From the NCBI GenBank assembly GCA_001600055.1, contig BCIV01000004.1, positions 670,430 through 734,429 on the forward strand: 64,000 nucleotides of DNA. The letters run 5' to 3'. The notes under the pieces were generated by a model, which was given only the letters and a program-made list of their open reading frames with translations, made no database searches and was not told the origin of the DNA. Shown piece by piece: positions 23,990 through 34,830 of the stretch. The stretch is from Filobasidium wieringae (lineage: Eukaryota > Basidiomycota > Tremellomycetes > Filobasidiales > Filobasidiaceae). Each line of letters begins with the position of its first letter. Position 1 is the stretch's first letter. The translations under genes were made by a program, and so were the position numbers.

Positions 23990-24626
23990 GAAGATCCGAG
24001 ACCGAATGCGGGTGCAGGGGTGAGAGCGCGAGTGAAGGGAGTGGGAGGGAAGGAAAGGAAAGGTGCTACTTTAGATGTCCGACATACCTCATATAAATGT
24101 ATCAACTAGACTGGATTCCCCATGTATTTCCATGCATATAATAGTATGGATCACGCGGAACACGAGATGTAATCTTGAAATTCCGCGGTGAAATGGGATC
24201 GGCATTCATGGCGACGATCTACGACACGTACGACACACTACTCCAAATATGTATCGACGCGTGTGACTGGATGAATACAAGATGAGGATGTGGCGAGGGC
24301 AGCTCTTGATCTTGTGAGCGTACACACTGTTCAAGCCCAGCAGCAGCATTTGGGCTTGCCGGGAACGGGAATCTCGTGTCATCCAAGATCTCCAAGACCA
24401 TATACCATATACCATCTACGTTATTTATCTATATTTGTGGCGTATGACGCGTATGACCGTCTGCAGCTATGATAAAGTGGTGCTGTAAGAGCATCGGACA
24501 TGAAACATTTCTATGTCCGTCGGGCATGATGAGTAGTAGTTGCAAGATGTTATTGATTGACTGAGTCTTGATCTCAAATATAACGGTTCGACTACTATCA
24601 CATACATAGGAACATAGGAACATACG
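23990..24626. other. intergenic region
   Basis: These 637 bases lie between tandem genes. Short direct repeats such as GGAACATAGGAACATA occur just before the next start codon. No gene is supported. Confidence 0.5.
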
Positions 24627-25477
24627 ATGGCTTCCGGTTCGACTCCAAGAAGGCAACCTGTAGGCGAAGTCCTGATGGACGTGAGTTCAGCTCGATCCTG
24701 CAAGCGAACGAGTCACACTTAATCAAGCGAAATCCCCTCCGCATAGTTCGCCGATGGCGGTAGTTACAACCAGGCTCGTCTAGGGGAGGTTACTTTGGAA
24801 GTAGAAAAGACTCGCCAAATATTTGAGAAGGAACTACAGGCTCGACGGACGAAGAAGGAGAAGGCCGAGTCGAGCTTGAAGGACTCGGATGTGCAAGAGA
24901 TGGTGAGTCGTGCTATCCGGGTGAAACCGATTCGGTTGAACAACATTCGCTGGTCTGGATTTTATTGCATACTGAGCGCTTGCTATCGTAAAGGTCGATT
25001 CTTTCTCCTTGACGCAGGACCAAGCGAAAACACTGCTCGTTGCGGCGGGAGGTGATCTTGCCAAGTGCCGACGATCGTACATCCAGAACTAGGACAAGCA
25101 TTCAACGTAATACTTAGAAGCAGAAACTCGCATGTACGGACACGCATATAATACCAATCGCACACAAAATGGAATCCCGACCGAGAATGCTGTGATTATC
25201 AAAGTTCGACTTTTGCAGTTTTGCAACGAGTACAAGGGGCAGCTCAGGTGTTTCGACATTTAAACCTCCCTTCCTTAATGGCGCAAGATTACTCCATACC
25301 TATGCCATCATCCCTTGAGAGACAATTGGCTCATTTGCTAGCACAGGTGAACCGTCGTATGGTCCTTGATCCAGAAACACCCGCCGAACACAAGCAGCAC
25401 CCAGCCTAAGTCGATTTGCATTGGTGGATACTGACATCCCTCAGCATCTTCACAAATCCGTCAAAAATGCGAAATGA
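24627..25477 (+). CDS. small coiled-coil-like protein of unknown function (134 or 94 aa)
   Basis: Exons 24627-24680 and 24747-24902 are clear. They give MASGSTPRRQPVGEVLMD and then a charged helix (EVTLEVEKTRQIFEKELQAR). The third exon starts at 25018 with DQAKTLLVAAG. Two endings are possible. If a weak GTGATC donor at 25052 is used, exons 25018-25051, 25219-25346 and 25445-25477 add VLQRVQGAAQVFRHL, DYSIPMPSSLERQLA and a basic end, giving 134 aa. If not, translation stops at 25092 and the protein has 94 aa. I prefer the longer form because the added exons read as good protein and join in frame. No family is recognised. Confidence 0.6.
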
Positions 25478-26142
25478 GCTGGAGTGAGCAACTCAACAGG
25501 ATCAACAGCCTAGTAGAAGGAAGTTTGATTGATCTCGACTGTTGCACTCAAGTAAGTTGTGTTGTTGTTGGCTGCCGCAATAAGAGGTCGGCCAATAGTC
25601 CTTGGAACAGCAAATACAATGCAAGGTTCAAAGCGAAAGAGCCTAAAGCTCCAGCTGTACCCCTGTTCTACCGTTGTCTTGCTTGACGTTATCTCTGCGG
25701 CAAGCTTCTCGCCTTCAATTGACCTACGACTTGCCGGTGCTGCATAAAGAGTTAGCCTGTACACGAGCGACCACGGGGCGTGTCATTTCAGTCGTTGGAA
25801 GGTATGATGGGTGTGAAGAGGTCAAACTTGGCTAGGTTCAGCCTGTACGACACGCAGCAAAGTTGACCAGTCATATATGGCCATTGGGACGAAACACTGG
25901 GTTTTCAGTGATGTGGCGAAAGATCCGCAAGGGGACTCGGCAGGTTTCTGCCGTTGGTCCATATCCTTCCAAGGGTAGGAGTGGTCTACTTCTGCATCAG
26001 CTGATAGCATACGGCAAACAGAGCTAGATAGGTTCTGCTCAATATCCCGACCAGATTGGTTCCGATATGTACATGCATAGATGTTCCGAATGCACGATTT
26101 ACAGCCGAGTGTCATTCAACATGCTCGTCATCTCGAGTGCGA
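25478..26142. other. convergent intergenic region
   Basis: Two 3' ends face each other here. Short open frames near 25474-25550 with a GTAAGT could be non-coding exons, but nothing is firm enough to call. Confidence 0.4.
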
Positions 26143-27210
26143 TCATAATACCCTCTTCACCTCAAACCAGCTCTTCAGGTAATGTACATTCCAAGCGCAT
26201 ACTGCGATCAACAGGAATGCTTGGATGATAGACCACCATTTCACTCGGTCGTTCTGTGAAAGACAACAACGATCCATCGAATCAGCTACTCCTTTCTTTT
26301 CGACTGTTAAAGTCGAAACCTACAGTAGATTCCGCAGCTATCGAACGATGGACCAGACACTATTAATCACTGACACCGACACAGAGACTCGCTGTGTAGA
26401 AGGATATAGTACTTACTATTCCTGTGCACCCTTTCTCGTACTACGATATACTCCTGCTCATCCTTGACACCCTGAAGCCCGGTGGAAAGAGCCCTGATCT
26501 CGGTTTCGACAGGAGCAACTTCCCCAGAATCTTCCACATAAAGAACCCCGTGTACGTTGAAGCTAGAGACCGTGAGAATGACAATGAGTCAGTAAAGAGA
26601 CTGCCAGATCCTTTAGCAATGGAAGATCGGGAATCAACTTACCTCAACACCTTCGGGCTGACGCTACTCATCTCGTTGGAGAAACAATAAGTATACCTGC
26701 CATCCTTCTTCGCAGTGAATGCGAATGTTCCGGTAGCTTTTCTATGAATTGACGACAGTCCTTCTCCCGATGGATCCCTTAGCTGAACAAAAGGAACGGA
26801 CGAGTGAGTACAGGAGAAGGCATGGGTAATGGAATCGAATCGGGCGCACGTACGTAGAAATCGATATCCATGTTTCCTCCTCCTCCTACTTGATAGGTCA
26901 CTGTCATCTGTGGTTGCGATAGAGAGTTTATAAGTATCGATCACTACAAAATGCTCTTTCAGAAGCTCCTGCTACTCAATAGCATAGCTAGCAACCCCTC
27001 GCTCACATCCAGTCGCGCTAAGTCCACCTGCCTAACTCAAGCAATAACATCCAAGCAATCATAACTTACCTGATCTTCCACATGCAGATCCTCGAAATAG
27101 CATTCTTTAGAACCAGGACTGATATCTATCCGATGAGCCGTTACAGCTTGGAAGGAGAGTAGTTGAAAGCAGATCGCGAGGATTGCTAAGATAGCGTTGG
27201 TCCTCGGCAT
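26143..27210 (-). CDS. EMP24: p24-family cargo receptor Emp24/TMED2 type (201 aa)
   Basis: Six exons on the minus strand: 27070-27210, 26854-26907, 26643-26782, 26417-26562, 26324-26337, 26143-26253; 606 bases. p24 proteins cycle between ER and Golgi in COPII and COPI vesicles and sort GPI-anchored cargo. A signal peptide covers about residues 1-25. The GOLD domain follows with HRIDISPGSKECYFEDL, MTVTYQVGGGGNMDIDFYL and FAFTAKKDGRYTYCFSNEMS, including the paired cysteines. A coiled region (EQEYIVVRERVHRNTAE) leads to one membrane helix (WWSIIQAFLLIAVCAW). The short tail YLKSWFEVKRVL matches the p24-beta subfamily. The fifth exon has only 14 bases. Confidence 0.93.
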
Positions 27211-28133
27211 TTCAGAGAAATTGGTTGGCGGCGTTGCGCTGAAAAGCTGTGGGTGTCAACAGGGGAGGTATCCAGGAATGTAGATGAGTAGCGGAAGGTC
27301 ACGGAGTCGTGAAGGTACAAGTAACATAGATCAGCAGTTTGTTGACAATTAGAGCTGTTGGCAGTTCGAAGCTTGACCTGAGTATGAGCTTAGACTCTGC
27401 GTCATCAAGGTAAGGTCAGGATCGACTCCTTTTCGCGACGGTTCTCAGCTGCGTTACCGTTTCTAATTCACTCTTGCCATACATCAAAAGGCAGGAGGCC
27501 AGGGTGATGGGTGAGCAACGATGGAATGCTGGCTGGTAGCACTCGGGTTGGCTTTGCAAGACCAGCTACCTTCCGAACTTTCGAATTGAGAACGGAAAGA
27601 GCTCTTCGGTAGATTCGTGCGGTGAGGTATCATGGATAATATCATTCAAAATAGCAACAGATGTTATCATACATATGAGTGTGCGTCACACTTTATAGCG
27701 ATCTTAACATGCGAGCAGAACTCTTCCTTGACCACCTCAAACTAGGACGCTTTTTCCGATCTAGCTTTCTTCACATGTACTCTTGTCGATAGTATTGGAA
27801 AGTTTGACAACCATCACCCGGGACAGGGTAAGAGGGCAAAGTCTATCTTCCGACTGTATGTAATGACCGGTTTTACCGATCGAAAGAAGCTTGAAAGAGA
27901 AAAGGCTAGGAGCGACTACATTCAAGATTCAGGAATGCTTGCGTCTGCTTATATACTCGCACAGGAAAATTGCGGGGCAATGTATTTCGCATAGAACAGG
28001 TCGATATGCGTTCTATAATTCCAGTTTTCCGCGTTATTTCTGCGCACGGTGAAGGGATAATGATGCAAGTAGCGATATATGTGATAAACTATCTAGCTAG
28101 ACGATATCTACAACCTCAGCTCAGATCTTTATC
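27211..28133. promoter_or_regulatory. divergent promoter region between EMP24 and the GATA-finger gene
   Basis: These 923 bases separate two opposite start codons. An AT-rich TATATACTC lies near 27949-27957 on the GATA side. There is no gene that I can support and no clear repeat. Confidence 0.45.
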
Positions 28134-30238
28134 ATGTCATCTGGAGCAAACCTCATCCAGGATGTAGACGTCATACATGACGGGTACGTCGACATCTCTC
28201 TCCATTCTCCCCGAACCACCGGGTCTCCTCAACCATATCGTATGCATGAAGATACCGATACCCCTTCCAACGAGCTGGAAGTCGACGATCCTGGTTCTCC
28301 TGTCGAATCTCCATTGGATCTCCAGCGAGCTCAATTGGATAGCGACTGGTTAGACCAACGTACTGCGGGATTGGCGAGCATGAGGGACGCCATGTTAGAG
28401 GAGAACAAACGATTGAGGAAGGAATTGAACGATCTTGATGCCTTGTCTCGGTCTCAAATGCCCGAGACTTTCAAAGCTAGTAGTTCTGGTCGAGATGAGA
28501 GGGAGTTCATCCAGGTCTTGAGAGATAATTACGAGAAGGAGATCAACGAGCTGCAATCCGCCCTTGACGGCCGAGCAGACGAGGCAAGCACACCTGCTCT
28601 ACCACTCAAGCCGAACAACAGTTCTCAATCCGATGTTTCCACTCTCTATACTATCATCAACTACTTGGACGATACCGTTTCCCAAGAACGTAAGGGAGTT
28701 GAAGATCTAAGGGACCAACTGAAGGATATCGTGCAACAAGAGCTTGACGCTCGACAGGCATTCAGTATCGCTCAAGAGGGACAACATAGGTGGACGCAAT
28801 TTCAACGCGGAATTAGTCTTGTACCAGGCTCTTCGCAGAAATTAGAGACGGATGTTGATGGACTCGAGGCGGATCCGCTCGAGGGAGAAACAGCGACGGA
28901 GTTGGACAAGGTTATGCTTGATATCAAGGGATTCATTGAGGTTTCGATGAGGAGCTGGCGGGATGTGAGTATCGCCAAGCTTTTATATCGAGGGTCATAT
29001 CGCTGAAGATCATTTCACCCTATAGGAAAAAGAGCTTCCAGACGCATCGACTTACCTCAACCCACTCTACCCTGCGTTCACATTGCCTTACATACCCCGA
29101 AAAATATACGGTACCAAAAGAGGAAGGCCAGCTCAGCCCGTCATCACGAAAGATATGCCAGCAGAACTTAAATGGATCATCAATCGTCGAGGCAAAGGAC
29201 CCGTGGAATCCGAAACTCCGAACAAACCGATGGCTTTGGCTAAGGGAAAGAGACGAGCTGATCATAATGAGCCGGAGCCGGAGAGGACGACGAAGCGACG
29301 AGGTCGACCTACCGTAGACGAAGCTCGAGCGAAGAACCCTACCATGTTTGATACGATCACCGCTTCTGCTGAAATTCAAGCTCAACTGCTTGAGGGAAGA
29401 ACTCCGGAGACAGCGGAGCAATTGGCAGGAGGGAGTTTCTTGGCGGACGATATCGTCTATCCTGCCCCTGCTCCAAACGTACCTACATGGGATCCTGCCG
29501 ATCTATACTTCCATACTCAAGTACCTTATCAGATTCAAATGGCTAGGCAAGAGATGGCGGCTCGATTAGCTAGATCGGTCTTTACGGAGAATACAGCTCC
29601 CGGGGACGATGCAGAAGCGTCAGGCTCGCATGATCCTGCGAGCGATTTGCCCTTGCATTCCGACATGTTAAACCCTCCGACGCATCAACCTAGAGGTTCC
29701 AGTCACAGCCACGAGTACCAGGAACAGCCTTTCCCATCAACCGGTATCACTCAACAAGGCGAGTCCTCCTACAACGCTCCGCAGCAAGATCGTGCAACAA
29801 AACTCGGCCGTGATGAGGAAGAGGCGAATGCTACGGCTTATTCGAAGATGAATGATCCGACCAGGAGGAAGACCACTTGCGAAAATTGCGGACGTACGGG
29901 TACATCGGTCTGGAGGCAGATTGCGGTAGGTTCAGATGAACAAAGACGTCAGTATAGGGTGTGTAACGGTGAGTTGCTTGTGGGTTCCCAAGGTTGGTTT
30001 GGATGTTGCTGACTTTCTCCCTTGCTCGAGGTCAGCCTGTGGTCTACATTATCAGAAGTATTCAGTCATGCGTCCGAAAGAACTATGGGGTAATGTTCAT
30101 GTTGCGCCACGAAAACGACGTCATGCCAAGCCCAGACAGAAACCTCAAGAAGCTGGGATCCCGGTTACTCAGAATAGCACGTATGATAGTCTGGAGCAAA
30201 CGAGTAACGATCGTATGGACTGGGAGGGCATCTCATAG
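28134..30238 (+). CDS. GATA-type zinc-finger protein with coiled coil (658 aa)
   Basis: Three exons: 28134-28964, 29026-29968, 30036-30238; 1977 bases. The N-terminal third is acidic and then helical: residues about 80-125 (LEENKRLRKELNDLD, LRDNYEKEINELQ) look like a coiled coil. The middle carries basic AT-hook-like stretches (TKRGRPAQP, KRRGRPTVDE). Near the C-terminus is CENCGRTGTSVWRQIA, then after a long loop YRVCNACGLHYQKY. This is a GATA finger with C-x2-C-x24-C-x2-C spacing; the usual loop is 17-18 residues. The tail is basic (APRKRRHAKPRQKP). It is probably a nuclear DNA-binding regulator; its targets are unknown. The intron splits the last Cys pair, as in many GATA genes. Confidence 0.85.
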
Positions 30239-30390
30239 GATGATATCTGTCGTTCTTTCGTACATACACAACGCGCTTCATTACGCTTGTCGTCATATTC
30301 GTAATCTGGCCAACTCGGTTTTCACTATACCCTTCATGTATTCTGTCATCTTATCCAAATATGTAAATCGACGATCCGTCTTGTTTCCAG

Positions 30391-33300
30391 CTAATACTGC
30401 TCTTGCCCATCATAATCGATTCGGAAACCGAACGTCTTTTCGAATGCCGCGATAAGAACATGAGTCAGAGCTTCCTCTTGAATGCGACTAGCTGGGCTGG
30501 TCAAAGCACCCCGCGAAAACGCCGGAGTGGAAGGTTGCTCAGTCTTGGTACGACCTAAGGCTCTGGGAGTAGCGGTTGGGCCGATACTAGCCTGACGAGC
30601 GCGATCTCTTTCGAGCTTCTCCTTGATTTTCGCATCGATGCTGTTGCGGAACGCTTGACTATCCGACCTCGAGCGACCGTCTTGCGCGTCGATTTCATTC
30701 GGTTGTTGCTGTCGGAACGGAACTCCCATTGGAGATAGGGTCAGAGTGGAACCAGGAGGAGTAAGAGGTAAGATGGCACGACGGGCAGCCAATGATCTTT
30801 TAGCAAGCACAGTCACAGCACCTGATTGTAATATAATGATCAATAAGATGCAAACATGAATTCGGAAAAGATCCCTTACCTGCAGCACAGGCGAACAAGT
30901 CCCAATAAATCATTGAACTCTTTCCCCGACCGGTCTTGTCTTCATCCTTGGATGCGATCTTCGAAAGCAAAGACATCAAGCTGTGGTATGGAGCCAAGGG
31001 AGATTTCAGGAACCGGCCTGTCTGGGCTGGGGATGCTGCTACCGCCAGTTCAGCTTGACGTCGTACTGGTGTCTGTTGAGGTGTTTGAAGACCCATTGGA
31101 ATCTCCGACGCCATTTGTTCAGGGCCGCCGTCGATAGAGCGGCACAAAAGCATCAAATTCTCTAGCTCCTTCGGGCCAGATGGGCGAAGCTGTAACAGGT
31201 GTTGCCATCAGTATTAAGCTGCATCTTTAATTTAGACCACATACCTCAGCGATCAGGGCAGCATGGGATGATAGAGTCAAGGTAACAGGACGAGCTCTTG
31301 GCGGATTACCGAGAATCGAGTTTTGCTTCGTTCTGAGAACTTTGGTAGCGGCATGTCGATCTCGACACTCGAAGAACTAAGAGCAATACACTCAGCGAAA
31401 ACGCCTCGATTGCCCGAGTTAGCCACTTACAAGATAATCCTTTGCCTTTCCGTCGTTTCGGTCGATCATGATGTGCACGTTCTGAATGAGATCATCGGCG
31501 AGAGTATCTTCAGGCAAGAACGCCGCAACCGTATCGGGTGTCACATCCTAGAGCACATATTTCAGCATCTCGTATGTCGGGCGCTCACTGGGCAGACATA
31601 TTTACCCAAGCTACGTTGTCCATCCTCACCACGACTGTCTGTTCATTCTCATCGGGTAGCGCGTCAATGGCTAAGCGCAACTGGGTTTCCTTATCTTCAA
31701 GTCGATCCACCTGTTGGCGGATTGGCTGAGTGGAAAGAAGGTAGGGGACAATTCCCACAATCTCTTGACCGCATCCGAAAGCAGAGCATCGAGAGCGACC
31801 CGGGTTACCACCTGGGCCATTTGAGCAAACAGTATTGAGTACCGCGTTTAGACAATCGAAACAGGCGAGATGCTGTACAGAAGCTTCAGTTGAAGATTCA
31901 CTTGGAAGAAGAACCAATACTCACGCAGCATGGTTCCATAAGAGTCAAAACGCTAGCAGCGGTGGACGTTCCACAAGTATCGCACAATCTCGCTTCCGAG
32001 GGAGTTGGCATATTGACAGGTGTGACAGTGTCAGCACCCGTAGCGGAAGATCCATCCTCGGTCGGGATAGTGTCAGCAGAACTGGAGCTCTGATGTTCGT
32101 GCTCGTAGTGACCGAATTGAAGCACTCGGGCGGGAAAGTCTCGCCTCATAGCAGGGCTAATTCCGGTCAACTTTCTCGCGTTTTGCCTAGATTCTTCCTC
32201 GTCATCTGGCAATAAATGGTCTACCCCCACAGTACTACGTAAAACATGGCTCCTGTGCAATGCGCCAGAGTTGCGGAGTTGAATTTGAGCAAGAGATATG
32301 GTGCCGATCAAAGATTCATCGTCAGAGTCCATTGAATGATCTTCTACGTCACTGCTAGTAGTGATAGACTCAGGTTGGTCTGGAAGAGTATGGAGCTTGT
32401 TAAATTTCGCGATCGTACTCCCCCTTGGATCTGCGGAGGTATGGGAGCGCAGATGCTTAGCCTCAGATGGCTTTTGCCTTTTCTTGTAGTCCTCATCGCT
32501 TTCACCCTCAGCTGGAATACTGGTCAAAGTGGCGGATCGTAGTCTTCGGTTTGGATCCGTATACGCTAGGGACCCTGAATGAGTACGCCTCTTCAGTCCG
32601 AGTGATGCAGCTGGATCGCGACCCATGACAATACCATCGGAGGACCCCATGTGCGCGTGAACCAACTCCAATATGCTAGGCTCACGCTTGAGAAACTTGT
32701 CTGAAGGGGGAATACCTGTAACAAAGATACTTAGATATGAACGATATAAGTATACGATCAGACTTACTGGGCCTGCCTTTCCCAAGCTGAGACATTGCCC
32801 AGTGCCTAGACTTTCCGCCCTCACTATTGTTTGAGAGGTCTCTCCTTCTACGCTCATCTGCACCGATATACCTATCCGCTTCGCCGATGTAAGAGCTGTT
32901 CTGATCCAGATTAATGTTGAAATCGACCTTCTTCAGCTTGCTGAGATTTTGATTGGGTAGTCCGTCAATTTGTATAGCTGAATTGGTAGATGCTTTGGAA
33001 GCTTGGTCGATCGGTCCATTTGTGAGGTTTGAATAGCATTCTTCAGAGTCTCTCTTTGCGCCAGACAAGTTTTGGGTGGAAGGATGGGGAACAAAAGCGG
33101 GCGTCAACGCGGATAGTGAACCGGAATTTGATGCTTCGCGTTGGGTGGGTGGAGTGCGTTCAGTGCCGATTCTGGGCAATGAAGAGGGTTTTAGGGGTAG
33201 ATTCGACATCGCCTACGCAACAGACTTGAACCATTAGAACGGTCGCCAGACGACAATCAGGTTACTCACATCTTGCGTCAACATTGAGTTACCGAGCACC

Positions 33301-34290
33301 TGGCCCCTTCTCTGCTTCGCCAACTGTTGCGTGCGACTCTCTTGCTCAGGCTTGACTGGACCTTCTGTGCTATCGGTACTTTCGTAGTCTAGCTCAAAGT
33401 CCTTGATTTGTCTGGGTTGATCGGCAGTCGATCCAGCTCGACTTAGATTGGGTGGAGGGGAGAAGATCTCCTCCGCATCTTGGAAGAGTCGCTTGGCTTT
33501 GTCTAGCTGGCTGGAACTGGTTGCCGTTCGTCGGGAAGATTTACGAATCGATCGAGGCTGACTGGAAGGTGTCGTCTTGCTTGTTGGGACAGGAGGTGAA
33601 TTCCTCGAGACCATGTTCAAAGAGTGTTCGAGAGCCACAGGAGACAGAGGGTTGAACATGATAGCCGATTGTTCAGGAGGTGTGAAGACCATCGGGGGAG
33701 AGTGAAACAGATGTTCCGGAATGAGGCTCGCTTCTAGTAATGGATCTGGTCCTTCACCCGGGGTGAGATTAAGCTCGGAAGTGACGGTCGCGAAGGATTC
33801 GATGGCAGCTGAAGAGTTGTTTGTCAGGGGTAGAGCAGCCTTAGCCTAGAATAGAAATGCACAGTAGGCGTGTATCATCAGTTTTCGATCTACGCGTGTT
33901 ACCCCTATTTTCTACTTTTCGGACAGGATGACTGACCGTGCTTTCTACCTCACCGCGAACGACACCCCCAGTGTCTGTCTGAGTTTTCTTTTGCTGTTTG
34001 AAGCCTGGAGTACGTTTTGGTATGACGGTCTTGTAGGTACCGATCAACGAGCTTGTTCCCATTGGGGGATTGGCTGGGTCGATTGTGGTAGGTAGGTTTT
34101 CTTTGCTAATGATGATCGATTTAGGAAGGGGAATGGTAGGAGATAAGTTCGTTTGATGAGAAGCCTTTTTGTTCTCCGTAGAGCCAGCTGTCTCCTTTTT
34201 CTCGCCGACCATGGTAGAGTCGCTTCGAGGAGTCTGATCGGACTGCTGGGGTTTCTTGTTGCGACTGATGGAGCCTTTTTCCGAGGGCAT
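30391..34290 (-). CDS. RING-like finger plus RRM-like domain protein, unknown role (1140 aa)
   Basis: Nine exons on the minus strand: 33937-34290, 33270-33845, 32768-33212, 31925-32715, 31606-31872, 31431-31547, 31245-31376, 30880-31189, 30391-30821; 3423 bases. The first 650 residues are Ser/Thr/Pro-rich and disordered. A RING-like motif follows: CDTC, then 14 residues, CCH, C, C and CSAFGC, split by an intron between PCC and HLACFDC. Immediately after it, VVVRMDNVAW, DVTPDTVAAFLPED, VHIMIDRNDGKAKDY and HAATKVLRTKQ look like an RRM fold. The C-terminal part is basic and Ser-rich. A ubiquitin ligase that binds RNA is plausible, by loose analogy with Not4, but the domain order and length differ. 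The exact family is not recognised. A CAG just before the ATG leaves room for an upstream exon. Confidence 0.75.
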
Positions 34291-34830
34291 CCTGTAAAGC
34301 GCAGAAGCGGACAAAGTGTACCGAGCAGCGATTTTATTGATCTAAGTAGTTGGTTTCTGATGTTTCCTTGTTTCTGTCCGGTAACACAGAGTAGTAAGAC
34401 GATCAGAGGGTGCGATCGAGGTTGCCAATAGCAAGGAGTCGAACGCGAGGAGAATCGAAGGCGCTTTGATGTAAAGAGCCACCCACCAACGATCTATCAC
34501 AAATCGTTGATTTCGACAGGAATAGAAGCTAAGGATGGAGGACGTGGTAGAAGATGAGAGGAAAGGGAAGAGATATCAAGAAGAGAAATGGATCAGATAA
34601 CTTGAGCAGTCCTAGGGAAGTTGCTGATGCCAAGAGATTCAAGATTGGTACGCGCATCACTCGTCGCGCTTCTATTTGGCACCCATTTCCGACTGTAGAG
34701 GCAAACGGACCTTCCTGATGGCCATCATATCTTAGAGACAATCTGCTTCACCATCGACCACATAGCAGACAAGATTCTCTACACTATCGGCTGCATAGTC
34801 ATTCAAATAGTTTTTTCCACGTAGATAACC
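34291..34830. other. intergenic region between two minus-strand genes
   Basis: These 540 bases hold the promoter of the RING-RRM gene and the 3' end of the OB-fold-like gene. An upstream exon of the RING-RRM gene could lie here but is not identifiable. Confidence 0.45.

Noticed and set aside
17733..24000. A biosynthetic or secretion gene cluster
   Set aside because: Only two secreted enzymes are adjacent; the flanking genes have unrelated housekeeping or unknown roles.
29930..29960. 27-base intron inside the GATA finger (GTAGGT...CAG)
   Set aside because: It is shorter than any other intron here (smallest about 45 bases), and removing it does not restore normal finger spacing.
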